Notes under the pieces: generated by a model | The model's input: the letters and a program-made list of their open reading frames with translations, nothing else | The model's database searches: none | Told to the model about the DNA's origin: nothing | Shown: positions 46,792-58,835 of the stretch, piece after piece | Layout: each line of letters starts with the position of its first letter | How positions within the stretch are numbered: position 1 is the first letter of the stretch | Assembly (NCBI GenBank): GCA_009763385.1 | Contig: CM019831.1 | Coordinates: 88,013,845 to 88,077,844 of the forward strand | DNA length: 64,000 nt | Reading direction: 5' to 3' | Source: Coix lacryma-jobi var. lacryma-jobi | Lineage: Eukaryota; Streptophyta; Magnoliopsida; Poales; Poaceae | Program-made: the position numbers and the translations under genes

Positions 46792-46799
46792 TATAAATA
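46792..46799 (+). promoter_or_regulatory. TATA box of the D 5' LTR
   Basis: GGCTATAAATAGG; the 3' LTR copy is at 54557-54564. It follows the last GGCGCCCGCC motif by about 70 bp. Confidence 0.7.
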
Positions 46800-47708
46800 G
46801 GAACCCCCGAGCTCATTTGTACTCAGACCTCACCTCATTAGTCCCACTCTCTTGTAAGTGAAGCTCTGGTGAAGTAACACTCTAGTTGAGAGACTTAGAG
46901 TGAGAGAGAGAGTGTCGAAGAGAAGAGCTAGAGTTGTAATAGAGGATCTTCCAAGTCTCTGGTATAATTTCAAGTCTTTCTCTATTTATCTTAGTGTTCT
47001 TCTACTTTCAGCATTTACTTTAAGTTCTTTACTTATTGTTCTTGTTGAGTTCTTTCGACCATAGATAACTTAGTATTTAGTTTGCATCTAGTTTGGGTTC
47101 TTCGCTGAGTAATCAGTGCTCTAGTTTTGGACGGAAGATTAGAGTAGTATATATTAGTGTAAGCGCGGTGCTTAGACTAGTTATACCTTAGTTTGTGGCT
47201 AGCCCCCCGGATAGCTGTGGTAGCAAACAGGTGGTGACAGCCCTGGGAGCCTTGAATTCCACCACGTAGTTGGGTTAGTTCTTAAATCATAAACCTCGTT
47301 GTGCACGTCTGAGGTAAATAGTCCAGAGGGTGTGTACGGTTTGAAGAACTAGATAAACTCTTTATTGCTAAGTTAGTTGTGATCGTAAGTGTGTAGGAAA
47401 ACACTAATCTGTTCATCGGCCAGACCCCGCCGATTTAGTTTAGTTAGTCTTTCTTTCTCTTTTTAGTAGTAGTAGAAACCAACCCCCATTCATACTTTTC
47501 GATCAACCCTGCTAGAATTACTAGTTGTTCATAGCGGTCCTAGTGTTAGTTCTGCCATAGTAGCTTCCTTATGGAAATAAATACGATACTCGGTTACTCC
47601 CGGGTGAAGTGCTACAATAGACTTATTCTGTGCGCTTGCGGAACCTACCAATAGTCATACAAATAGTTAGTTATACTTCTTACATTAAGAAGTATCAACA
47701 AACCTTTC

Positions 47709-47726
47709 TAGCGCCGTTGCCAGGGA
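47709..47726 (+). other. Fossil primer-binding site inside the D LTR
   Basis: TAGCGCCGTTGCCAGGGA, two changes from the true PBS and preceded by tatcaaca, which looks like an old LTR end. 47 nt before the real LTR end. The 3' LTR copy near 55475 is more mutated. Confidence 0.75.
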
Positions 47727-47781
47727 TAGATTCCATAGTCTACTCCTAGTGACGACGTTAGCAAGAGTCAACAAGCATTTC

Positions 47782-47799
47782 TGGCGCCGTTGCCGGGGA
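47782..47799 (+). other. Primer-binding site of D (tRNA-Asp)
   Basis: TGGCGCCGTTGCCGGGGA, 8 nt after the LTR end. Confidence 0.85.
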
Positions 47800-47903
47800 A
47801 GCAATTGGCTAGAATTAATTCTTTGTGATTTCAATTGAATTAACCCCCGTAGTTCTAGCGGGTATATATATATTGTTCATTGTTTGTGATCGTTCAAGTA
47901 GTC

Positions 47904-50068
47904 ATGGCCAGATTCAATCTTCCGAGCGACTATCAAGAAGATCCTAAGGCCATTCTTAGGAAAGAGAGAGCTAATCTCACTCCTCCGAGGAAGAACCTGG
48001 AGCTTCGTGAGAGGAGTTCATCGAGACAAGAATCCTAGTCAAAAGTGACTGACGAACCAAGCTGCTCCAACGATCAATCAACATCGACGTCGACCAAAAC
48101 ACTCTGTGAGTATTCCATGCCTACTCTTGCTCACATTCCAGTGTCACCTTCTACTAGTAATGTAGATTTTGAGCTTAAACCTCACTTAATACGTATGGCT
48201 CAAGCTATTGCATTTAATGGGAAACCTTCCGAGGATGCCAACGCTCACCTCTGGAATTTTCTGGAGATATGTAGTACAATTTCTGTGCAGGGAGTTTCGC
48301 AGGATGCCATCAGACTTCGTCTTTTTCCATTTTCATTAGTGGAAAAAGCGAAGCAGTGGTTCCTCTTCAACTCTGGACACCTGCTGACGTGGGTGAGATG
48401 CGCGGATCAATTCCTCAACAAGTTCTGCCCGATAAGTCAAACTATTCTTTTCCGTAGCAAGATTTCCAACTTTGGACAGGGAGACGAAGAAACAATCACT
48501 AAAGCTTGGGAGAGACTACAAGAGTATGTTGAATACTGTCCTCACCATGGTATGCAAGACTGGTACTTGATCCAGAGCTTCTACAATGGACTCCAGCAAG
48601 AATCTCGACAACACATTGATGCTGCCGCCGGAGGTGCATACCTCTCTCTCACCGTAGAAAAGGCAACCAAACTGATCGAGACAATGGTGGCGAATCAAGA
48701 ATGGACAGAAAAACATGCTAGAGGTATGTCTGAAATTAAGCAAGCTGATTCTGTTACCCTGCAAACTTTGGTAAAATTGCTAGAGCAAAGGATAAATGAG
48801 AAGAGAGATCGTGCTGCAAAGGAGTACTACGCCAAGCAAAGACCGCTTCGTCAAGTGAAGGTCAAGCAGAAATTAAGAAAGAGGATGCAAAATCCCTTCT
48901 TAATAATGGTGGCTACGGAGAACCTCCAATTTCAATGATCCAACAATGGAATAATAAAGGTATGCATCAAACCTCTGTATTTAATTCTCCTATTGGAAAA
49001 TTAGTTTCTAATCAAGGTAGAATTAATGATAGCATAAATAATAAATTAATTGAACATGATAAAATGTTAGAAGGAATTTATGCTAAACTGAAAGATTTTT
49101 CTGAAGCATTTAAGGAACAGATTAATTTTAATAAGAGATTAGAGCAAACAGTAGATAACATTAAATCTCAAATTAAATACTATGAGGAGGTAAAAGCTGT
49201 AACCACGAGAGGTGGTAAATCCACTCGTGATCCACCTCATCCTAATTTAGTTCCTAGTAGTAATTCTGATGCAAAGAAAAATATTGTTAATGTTGAAGAA
49301 GACGAAGAAGAGGAGACCCCAGCTGAACCTTCATCCAAGGTACGAACTGCTCCTCATGAATTCTATGATACACATGTATTACCTTTTCCAGATCGAAACA
49401 AAAATCCGACAGAAGACGACCAATTCAAGAAATTCGTCGAGGTAATCAAAAAATTATATATACATGTGCCATTTATTGACGCTATGCAGGTTCCAACTTA
49501 TGCAAAATATTTGAGAGACATGCTCAATAAGAATAAACCAATTCCAAGTAGGGATGTGGTTAAATTGACCGAAGATTGCAGTGCGATCATTTTAAACCAA
49601 CTCCCAGAAAAGAAGAAGGACCCAGGAAACCCAACGATCGCATGTTCAATTGGAGAGCAGCACTTCGAGCATGCACTCGGTGATCTGGGAGCAAGCGTCA
49701 GCGTCATGCCCAAGGTAATATATGATAAATTAAATCACCATACCTTGTCCCGTACTTCTATGTGTTTGCAGCTAGCTGATCAATCGCTCCGATATCCCGC
49801 GGGAATAGCAGAGAATATTCTGGTGAAAATCCGGAATCTCTTTGTCCCGGTGGATTTCGTGGTTCTGGATATTAATCCCGACCACTGGACGCCATTGATC
49901 TTGGGACGGCCATTTTTTAGCACTGCAAAAGCCACCATTGATGTAGGAGCTACAGAAATTCAGCTCCACATCAGTGGAAAGGAGGAGAAATTCGAGTTCA
50001 CACCGCGACCGGAAAAACACCCGTCATCAAAGTTCGTCGGTGCTGACATTCCACCACAACCACCGTGA
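47904..50068 (+). pseudogene. gag: D gag-protease (one amber stop, one frameshift)
   Basis: ATG 47904 (MARFNLPSDYQEDPKAIL) begins a frame broken by TAG 48036 and then open to TGA 48936. The capsid motif FPFSLVEKAKQWF, EAWERLQEYV-type helix (KAWERLQEYVEYCPHHG) and AAAGGAY are clear. A frameshift at about 48838-48845 moves coding to the frame that continues to 50068 (...GGYGEPPISMIQQWN). No CCHC knuckle is evident between them. Protease motifs are ALGDLGASVSVMPK at about 49675 and LILGRPFFST at about 49900. After the stop no RT follows. The GTG at 48045 and the ATG at 48935 are not original starts. Confidence 0.88.
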
Positions 50069-50234
50069 AGGCGACACTAATCGGGAATCCAAAGCGGCTA
50101 ACCAAGGTAAGTTAGGCTAAGGTAAGTCTTTATCCACCATTTAAATTTTCATTTTTACTTAAGCAAATTAATTTTCCAACAAAATAGATGTCTACTAGAG
50201 TGATTAGGTGGCTCCTAGGGTACTTAGGGCAGCC

Positions 50235-50872
50235 ATAGGGGTGGCGCCCGCCACCCCATGCTGGCGCCCGCCACCCTAGGGTGCACTAGGGAGCACTAGC
50301 CAATCTCTAGACTATTACACCTACCTCGTAGACCCAAATAACACCTAGGGAGACCCATGGCCTTGCTCATTTCAATGCAATCACTCACTCCCCATGTCTC
50401 CCCCTCTTCACTCCACCTTTTGGACACATCTCCACCCAAAAATTCTGGTGCACATGTGATGGAGAGTGACAAGGAGAGCACTAGGTGAAAGGAGGGGTGA
50501 GTTGGAGTGAAATTCAGCCAAGGAGGGTGGCGCCCGCCACTTTTTCCTGGCGCTCGCCACCTCTATTTCCACATTTCGGTACAAAACTGCTCCCGAGTAA
50601 GTTTTCTACCATCCTTGGTATAAAGTATGACCAGGATGAAGAAGTGGTCTTTGAAATTTTTAGCCCACTTGCCCCATTTAGGAGGTTACACTCTTTTCAC
50701 TTTGCACCGACCCTACCCCACTTGGAATTTCAGTGGACATTACGAGGGAAACCTCATGTGTCAGTTGCAGGCAGAAATGGGAAATGTGGGGTGGCGCCCG
50801 CCACTTATTGGTGGCGCCCGCCAGGTGGGAGGAGCTCACATCCTTCCCCCTTCCATCCTCAGCCTATAAATA
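50235..50872 (+). promoter_or_regulatory. Internal LTR-like promoter of D
   Basis: Between the protease stop and the third ORF: GGTGGCGCCCGCCACC-type motifs at about 50240, 50261, 50527, 50547, 50790 and 50811, then TATAAATA at 50865-50872. The same motif-then-TATA order occurs in D's own LTR U3. ATG follows at 50953. Confidence 0.7.
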
Positions 50873-50952
50873 CTACCCACACCCTATGCAAGTTCTTACA
50901 CCTCACTCAAAACACAAAAACACCAGCCACCTTGAGCACTAGCAAGGAAGTC

Positions 50953-52617
50953 ATGGGCCCTCTCAAGAACTTCTTCACCGGCAAGAAGAAGAAAAGTAAG
51001 GGTGAGGGAAGTTCATCGAGAGCAAACACCCACATTCGCTTTGCTGGGAGTGATGAGGAGAGCGCCGGGTGGGGTACTCCATCCACCAACGAAATGTCGG
51101 TGGATGGGGACTCTACGCCCACACACCAGGCTGGACCGACCATCCGCATCCTGAACTCTGTCAATGATATCATCTGGCAGAGTGATCGGGAACGGCAGGC
51201 CCGGAACATCCTCAGTGAGAGGGAGTTCGTTCACACCCGCCACATCGACGACGACTTGCTAAGTCGCACTGGTATGGACAGTGAGTTTCTCTATATTTCT
51301 CGAACCTTGGGATGGGAAGATGCATGGAAGGTTAATGAGGAGGGAATCCTTCCCCTCACAATGGAATTTTTGGCCACTATGCAAATATCTGCTAATCACA
51401 TAACATTTCGGCTTTTTAATGAAGAACATTCTTTAACGTGGAGGAAGTTCAGCAAGAATCTAAACTTTGATGATTCATGCTTGCTGAGCTTGGAATCTGC
51501 CGGTACGGGATTCAATAGAAATGAATTCTGGAAAAGTATTGCTGGGAACAGAGACCCAGGCTTGCCCCGTACAATTAATATCCACAACCCCACGCTCAGG
51601 TTTTTCCACAAATATATTAGTATCACACGCTTTCCAAGACTTGATTTAAGACCAATCAAAAAGCCTGAAATGATGTTGCTTTATGCTCTAGTAAACCACA
51701 TAAAAGTATCACCCGCCAAGGCCATGGTAGACTACTAGTCTAAATTTAATCAACGCACTGGAAATATTGAAATAACATCATGGATAACTAGACTGACTTT
51801 TAACATGGGTCTGCTGAACACCGCTATATACTCCTACATTCCTAGTGACCGAGACCTTTTGACCATGGAGCACTTCTCGCAAGGGCACCTCTTGCGTGAG
51901 AACGAGGAGACCGGTGAGATTCACATGATCTACCAAGATTATGTGAATAAAATCGCTCTTCCTGACTTGTCACTTTGGTTGGTGAATGCACCAACGTTAC
52001 TTTTGGCCCTGGAAACCGAGGCAGAACGAAACCGCAGGTTGGCTCGAGAGAACACCATGCAGGTTCTCAGGAGGAGGACGCGAGCGCAGACCCGTGCAGC
52101 AGAAGAGGCCGCAAGAGCCGCAGCAGCGGCACAGGAGTTTGACCCTTTTTATGCAGGGCCATATGAAGAAGCAGCACACTATGGTCATTTGACACCCCCT
52201 GGCTCGCACCAGGCAGGAGGGTCGAATTGGCAGCAACCGCAACATCCGCGGTGGGAATACGGCCAGGAGGCGTCCTTTCACTCATCCCAGTTGGGGAGTT
52301 CATCCCACTCCTTGGGAGGATCCACCCGGTACACTGGCCGTGGTGATGAGTTCTTCCATACAGGAATCTCGCCATAGGCCGCTTGCCATTCATCCTGTCA
52401 TCAGGACGAGTGGATGCGCGATATGGGATATCTTCAGCACCAAATGAATGGACTCACCATGGATACTATCGAAATCCGTTAGGACTTGAACAACTTGAAC
52501 CAAAATTTCCAGGAATTCCGCTAGGAAACTGGTGGAGAACAGAGTAATATTTCTTCTCTCTTGCAGCAGAACCAGCAGAACTGGGACGACATGTACCGTC
52601 GTCAGGGATGGATGTAA
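50953..52617 (+). pseudogene. D third ORF: Athila ORF1-like protein with four amber stops
   Basis: I choose ATG 50953 (MGPLKNFFTGKKKKSKGEG), 80 nt after the internal TATA box; the open frame before it reads promoter motifs. The body (SEREFVHTRHIDDDLLSR, YISRTLGWEDAW, then FRLFNEEHSLTWRKF and RPIKKPEMMLLYALV) resembles the plant 'Athila ORF-1/putative plant transposon protein' families found at the env position. The C-terminal part is Ala/Arg-rich coiled coil, Gly/Ser/His-rich, then QQNQQNWDDMYRRQGWM. One frame runs to TAA 52615 with TAG at 51736, 52375, 52480 and 52522. No signal peptide or membrane segment is seen, so env is not supported. Confidence 0.75.
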
Positions 52618-52636
52618 CCCAACCACGCCAAAAGCC

Positions 52637-52650
52637 AGCTTGGGGGAGGA
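52637..52650 (+). other. Internal polypurine tract-like site of D
   Basis: AGCTTGGGGGAGGA-type run 20 nt after the third ORF, followed by a CCCCC complement; about 1.28 kb upstream of the 3' LTR. Confidence 0.6.
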
Positions 52651-53929
52651 CCCCCGTCAAAAAGGTAAGTATCACTACCGCCTTTATTTCTGTCAGTTTT
52701 ATTTTTTTATTTTTATTTTCAGTAATTTAAATTTGAGTTTTATCTTAGTTAATTTGCAGTTAAAAAATAATAATAAATAAATAGCAATAAATGAAACGCT
52801 CTCATCGTAAGTCTTTCTAATAAATAAAAATGTATGTCATGCATTAGAGTTATCATGGGAGAACGTATGCTAGAACTAAACTTGAGACATGAGCATTAGA
52901 CTAAGTAAAGGGGAAATAAGTTTCTACTTTGACTTGAGCAAGTCAAGTTTGTGGAGTAATTATTTTGAAAAAAATTTTAAAAACTTGCTCTAATACTTCT
53001 GTGGCAAAGAAAGTCCTACCAGAGCCAAATAAGTTTTTACTCTTAGAGTAGGAGCTTCCACTTGCTGCATGTTAGTGTTGAGCTAGTTAGACTTTTGTTG
53101 ATAGTCATGGTAGAGAAACTTGTCATATTTTTAGACCAAGGAATTCACTTGCACCCACCTATATAGTGCTATTCTTACACTGAGAATACGCACACAACAT
53201 GCCTTTATTTCCATTCATTGTTAGGAATACTCCATGGCAAAATATCATGCTCCATAATGAAATCTCAGGGACATGGCTATAGTAGTTAAAAAAAATAAAA
53301 AAAAGAGCAAGTGCTCTAGAAAGAAAAGAATATTCAAAAGAGCAAGTGCTCTAGAAAGAAAATTCAAAAGAGCAAGTGCTCTAGAAAGAAGAGAATATCC
53401 AAAAGAGCAAATGCTCTCATTCATAGCCATGATCCCACAAATGAGATAGAAAGGAGAAGTGTCATGAAAGTATTAGCCACAATAAATACCACACACTTGC
53501 ACATTCCTGGTCTGAACCTATGACTTGTTGCTCCTTTGCTCCATTTGTCTAACTTAGCAAAATTATGCTAGCATTGCATGCTCATTTTATCCTACCCATT
53601 AAACCCCACAAAAAGTCTTAGAGAGAGGATAATTCTTCCATTTACACATACAAATATGAGTGATCGAGTGAGCCACAGAAGTTACTAAGCATGCTTTCTT
53701 TTGAAACAAAACTTGCAAAAACTCCACATATCTTGATTAGCAAAATAGGCAAGGGAAAGACAAACCATCTTTCTTGCTGGTCTTTTGTTCTAATCTTGAG
53801 TGCAGGGAAGGCTACCAATTCCATGGTGATGAAAATAATATGGGCATACACAACAAAAACACAGAGTTTCCAAGATTATTCAAGTCCATGCTTGCTCGAG
53901 GACGAGCAAGAGGTAAGCTTGGGGGAGCT
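52651..53929 (+). other. D 3' non-coding region
   Basis: No ORF with content. Four palindromes AGAGCA-AG-TGCTCT (53304-53317, 53339-53352, 53369-53382, and 53404-53417 with one change). Hairpin TTGCTCGAGGACGAGCAA at 53891-53908. Terminal PPT agcttgggggagct at 53916-53929. Confidence 0.8.
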
Positions 53930-55539
53930 TGTTGACGCTCACTAAGTGTCATATTCTTAGCATCAACAAGGTCATATAACGCAACACAAGGACCTAAAAT
54001 CAACCAAAAACCTTTTATAAACTAACGATTTCCACTTGTCCTTGAGTTTTATTTGAATGTAGGAAATTGTAGGGTTTTTGAGCAAAATGACCAAGAGGAC
54101 CCACCAGGAGGCGAGCACACACACTTGGGCTCACTTTGGGCCAAGGTAGGGTGGCGCCCGCCAGTGAGGCTCAATTTGGGCCAAGGTAGGGTGGCGCCCA
54201 CCACCCCTCACTGGCGGTCGCCAGGGGAGTGAGGCCCAAACTCCTCCCCTGCCACGTCACTGATCCAGGGGAGGCATGCCACACTCATTTGTAGCCATTG
54301 ATCACTTAGGTCATTGCATCCAAGGGCCAAGAAAGGATGTCACATGGATCATGACCCAATTGCCCATGTGACGGTTATTTGGACATGCAACCGACCTTGG
54401 AACCGCCTCCTTGGAGCTCCAGGATGCCGTTGAAGCAAGGTCGGTGGATCCAACGGCCAGGGGGGTGGCGGCCGCCACCTAGGGCTGGCGCCCGCCACCA
54501 CACTCACCCCCCTGACCTAACCCTAGGTCCATAAGTACCCCCTAGGTCCCTTAGGCTATAAATAGGACCCCCCGAGCTCATTTGTACTCAGACCTCACCT
54601 CATTAGTCCCACTCTCTTGTAAGCGAAGCTCTGGTGAAGTAACACTCTAGTTGAGAGACTTAGAGTGAGAGCGAGAGTGTCGAAGAGAAGAGCTGGAGTT
54701 GTAATACAGGATCTTCCAAGTCTCTGGTATAATTCCAAGTCTTTCTCTATTTATCTTAGTGTTCTTCTACTTTCAGCATTTACTTTAAGTTCTTTACTTA
54801 TTGTTCTTGTTGAGTGCTTTCGATCATAGATAACTTAGTATTTAGTTTGCATCTAGTTTGGGTTCTTCGCTGAGTAATCAGTGCTCTAGTTTTGGACGCA
54901 AGATTAGAGTAGTATATATTAGTGTAAGCGCGGTGCTTAGACTAGTTATACCTTAGTTTGTGGCTAGCCCCCCGGATAGCTGTGGTAGCAAACAGGTGGT
55001 GACAGCCCTGGGAGCCTTGAATTCCACCACGTAGTTGGGTTAGTTCTTAAATCATAAACCTCGTTGTGCACGTCTGAGGTAAATAGTCCAGAGGGTGTGT
55101 ACGGTTCGAAGAACTAGATAAACTCTTTATTGCTAAGTTGGTTGTGATCGTAAGTGTGTAGGAAAACATTAATTTGTTCATCGGCTAGACCCCGCCGATT
55201 TAGTTTAGTTAGTCTTTCTTTCTTTTTTTTAGTAGTAGTAGAAACCAACCCTCATTCATACTTTTTGATCAACCCTGCTAGAATCACTAGTTGTTCATAG
55301 CGGTCCTAGTGTTAGTTCTGCCATAGTAGCTTCCCTATGGAAATAAATATGATACTCGGTTACTCCCGGGTGAAGTGCTACAATAGACTTATTCTGTGCA
55401 CTTGCGGAACCTACCAATAGTCATACGAATAGTTAGTTATACTTCTTACATTAAGAAGTATCAACAAACCTTTCTCGCGTCATTGCCAGGGATAGATTCC
55501 ATAGTCTACTCCTAGTGACGACGTTAGCAAGAGTCAACA
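53930..55539 (+). repeat. Element D 3' LTR
   Basis: 1,610 bp against 1,570 bp for the 5' LTR. The extra length is mostly a local duplication of the ggccaaggtagggtggcgcc segment (about 54130-54200). TATA box 54557-54564. Confidence 0.94.
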
Positions 55540-55544
55540 TCCGC

Positions 55545-57480
55545 TACACTTAAGCTTTTATATCTTTGATATTAAAGAGTTTAATCTTTTGATAGGCCAA
55601 CCACTTAAGCAACTCATTCATGAAGGACAATCAGGGATCTTAAATTTCCATCTTGGGAAAAATCTTAAAGGAACCATACCTATTACTCACTCTCTAAATG
55701 CTGAGAATGAATCATGTCCCGAGCCAGATCCTATGGAAGAAATTAAGGAAGCATCTCTTGAAATAATAAATGAACCTGAATATGAAGAAGAGGTGCAGTT
55801 CTTTACTAAGGAAGAAGATAACACACCTGATCCAGATCCTCTAGATTCCTTAGAAGAACCTCCTAAACCTTCTATAGAGTTAAAACCCTTACCTTCTGAG
55901 CTTCGATATGCTTTCCTGAATAATAATCTTGAATCTCCTATAATCATAAATAATAATCTTACTCAGGAACAAACTTCTAGGTTGATCACTGTCTTAGAAA
56001 AGCATAAATCAGCCTTTGGCTATTCACTCCATGATCTAAAGGGAATCAACCCCGCTTTCTGCACCCATCGCATTCCTACTGATCCTAACATATCACCATC
56101 CAGAGAGCCACAACGCAGGCTTAACAATGCAATGAGAGAAGTAGTAAAGAAAGAGGTTTTAAAACTCTTGCACGCCGGGATCATTTATCCTGTGCCACAT
56201 AGTGAATGGGTAAGCCCTATCCAAGTTGTGCCTAAAAAGGGAGGCATGACTGTGGTAAAGAATGAGAAGAACGAATTAATTCCACAAAGAACTATTACTG
56301 GTTGGAGAATGTGTATTGATTACAGAAAATTAAACAAGGCAACTAAGAAAGATCACTTTCCGCTACCGTTCATAGACGAAATGTTAGAACGGTTAGCCAA
56401 TCACTCTTTCTTTTGTTTTCTTGATGGATACTCTGGATATCACCAAATCCCAATCCATCCAGATGATCAAAGCAAAACAACTTTTACATGTCCATACGGA
56501 ACTTATGCTTATCGCCGAGTGTCTTTTGGATTATGTAATGCACCTGCTTCTTTTCATAGATGTATGATGTCTATATTTTCTGATATGATTGAAGAAATCG
56601 TGGAAGTTTTCATGGATGACATCTCTGTTTATGGAAAAACTTTTGATGATTGTCTTGAAAATTTAGACAAGCTTTTGCAAAGATGTGAAGAAAAGCACTT
56701 AGTCCTTAATTGGGAAAAATATCACTTTATGGTTAAAGAAGGCATAGTGCTAGGTCATTTAGTATTAGAACGTGGAATTGAGGTAGACAAAGCTAAACTT
56801 GAAGTAATTGAACGTTTGCCTCCACCGATTAATGTCAAAGGAATTCGAAGTTTCCTTGGCCATGCTGGTTTTTACCGTAGGTTTATAAAAGATTTTTCTT
56901 ACATTGCTAGACCTCTTACAAATCTTTTGGCCAAGGATGTTCCTTTTGAATTTGATGATGCATGTTTAGAATCTTTTAACACTCTTAAGAAAGCACTCAC
57001 TTCTGCACCTATCATTCAACCTCCTGATTGGTCTCTACCTTTTGAGATCATGTGTGATGCAAGTGATTTTGCTGTAGGAGCTGTGCTAGGACAATATAAG
57101 GATAAAAAGCATCATGCATTCGCTTATGCCAGCAAAACTTTAACGGGGCCTCAACTTAATTATGCTACTACTGAAAAAGAACTTTTGGCTGTTGTTTTTC
57201 CTATAGACAAGTTTAGATCTTATTTAGTGGGATCAAAGGTGATTGTTTTTACTGATCATGCTGCACTAAAGTACCTGCTCACTAAGAAAGATGCTAAGCC
57301 ACGCTTAATAAGATGGGTTTTGTTACTCCAAGAATTTGATTTAGAAATAAAAGATAAGAAGGGAGTAGAAAACTCTGAGGCGAATCACTTGTCTAGAATG
57401 TATTTTGAAAATCCACAGGAATTGCCTATAAATGACTCACTCAGGGATGACATGTTTTTCAAGTCTCTAGATCTGACCCC
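55545..57480 (+). pseudogene. pol: F pol: protease end, RT and RNase H
   Basis: Resumes in frame from 46203 (PLHLSFYIFDIKEFNLLIGQP), then an acidic linker. RT begins near KHKSAFGYSLHDLKGINP and carries WRMCIDYRKLNKATKK, FFCFLDGYSGYHQIPIHP, FGLCNAPASFHRCMM and the catalytic VFMDDISVYG (about 56610). RNase H carries MCDASDFAVGAVLGQ, YATTEKELLAVVF and FTDHAALKYLL. The frame stays open from 45697 to TAG 57506 once D is set aside. A one-base shift near 57478 moves the reading to the integrase frame. Confidence 0.93.
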
Positions 57481-58761
57481 TGGTATGCAGATATTGTCAA
57501 TTTTATAGTTGCAGGGTATGTACCACCAGGAGCAAATAAGAAGAAGCTGATTTATGAGAGCAAGATCCACATATGGGATGATCCATATCTATTCAGAGTT
57601 TGCTCTGACGGATTACTCAGAAGATGTGTACCAGCTGAAGAAGGAATCAAGATCATTGAACGATGTCACTCTTCACCATACGGAGGACATTATGGGTCAT
57701 TCTGAACACATGCAAAGATCTGGCAAAGTGGATTTATCTGGCCAACTATGTACCAAGACACAAAAGACTTCGTCCGAAGATGTGGATCATGTCAGAGGCA
57801 CGACAGCATCAACACCAGAGATGCCATGCCACTCACTAACAACCTTCAGATTGAGCTCTTCGATGTCTGGGGAATTGATTATATGGGACCATTCCCTAAA
57901 TCAAAGAATCATGAGTATATCCTAGTTGCTGTCGACTACGTCTCAAAATGGGTCGAAGCAGTGCCATGCAAGTCTGCTAATGCAAGAAACTCTTAGAGGA
58001 TGTTCGAGGAGGTGATATTTCCAAGATTTGGAGTGCCAAGGATGGTAATTAGTGACGGAGGAACCCATTTCATTGACAAAGGCTTTCATAAATATCTGAT
58101 AAATCATGGGATCCATCACAATGTTGCTACTCCCTATCACCCTCAGACAAGTGGCCAAGCAGAAACATCAAACAAGCAAATCAAGAATATTCTGCAGAAA
58201 ACAGTTGACGAGATGAGAACACAATGGAAAGATAGACTACCCGAAGCACTGTGGGCTTATCATACTGCCTACAAAACACCACTGGGAATGTCTCCATATC
58301 AGCTCGTCTACGGAAAGACTTGTCACTTACCAGTAGAACTAGAATTCAAAGCTCACTGGGCAATCAAAAGATGGAACATGGACTTAGAAACTGCAGGAGT
58401 CAAGAGAAAAATGCAACTCTCTGAACTAGATGAATGGCGTGAAAAGGCAAATCATAATGCAAAAATCTACAAAGAGAGAACAAAGAGGTGGCATGATAAG
58501 AGAATCAAGAAGAAGAGCTTCACTCCTGGAGACAAGGTATTACTCTTTAATTCCAGGGTCAAATTATTCGGGCATGGAAAACTACAAAGCAAATGGGAAG
58601 GACCTTTCACGGTGGTAGCCACTTCATCACATGGAGCCATTACACTTCAAAATGATGAAGGTACGCTATTCAAGGTAAATGGACAATGTCTTAAGATTTT
58701 TCTAGAACCTGAAAAGAGTCCTGAAGAATTGGATGTTATCCAATTCTTCATTATCCCATAG
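57481..58761 (+). pseudogene. pol: F integrase (two stops)
   Basis: Begins WYADIVNFIVAGYVPPG in frame with 58761. Zinc region RCHSSPYGGHYGSF-stop-THAKIWQSGFIWP...CGSCQRH, core Asp in GIDYMGPFPKS, Asp in VISDGGTHFID, Glu in SGQAETSNKQ, and a C-terminal GDKVLLFNSRVKLFGHGKLQSKWEGPF motif in two parts. Stops: TGA 57703, where the family has Arg (SFRTHAK), and TAG 57994. The Athila-type integrase ends at TAG 58759 without a chromodomain. Confidence 0.92.
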
Positions 58762-58835
58762 ATTTACACAATCGACATTTGTCCGATAAGTTTGCTCATC
58801 GGGGTTATGTTTTCTGGGATTAGGATCAAGTTTAA

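Larger units (their letters stand above)
46204..47773 (+). repeat. Element D 5' LTR
   Basis: 1,570 bp. U3 with GGTGGCGCCCGCCACC-type motifs (about 46424-46450, 46695-46730), TATA box 46792-46799, U5 hairpin TAAGC-GCGGT-GCTTA (about 47160), a block shared with A (47197-47275), a fossil PBS at 47709-47726 and the LTR end CAACA. Confidence 0.94.
46204..55539 (+). mobile_element. Element D: Athila-type element without pol, with a third ORF
   Basis: Bounded by TGTTGACGC...GTCAACA with TSD tccgc (46199-46203 and 55540-55544). LTRs 46204-47773 and 53930-55539, tRNA-Asp PBS, gag-protease, then instead of RT an internal promoter and an Athila ORF1-like gene, an internal PPT, a non-coding 3' region and the terminal PPT. 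The missing pol makes it non-autonomous. gag is more distant from G than A's gag is. Confidence 0.93.

Noticed and set aside
50485..50952. N-terminal extension of D's third ORF to 50485
   Set aside because: The segment is the internal promoter with its TATA box; the first ATG after TATA is 50953.
51736..52524. Programmed read-through of amber codons in D's third ORF
   Set aside because: Four ambers in one ORF and the same codon bias in B point to mutation at CAG; no read-through context seen.
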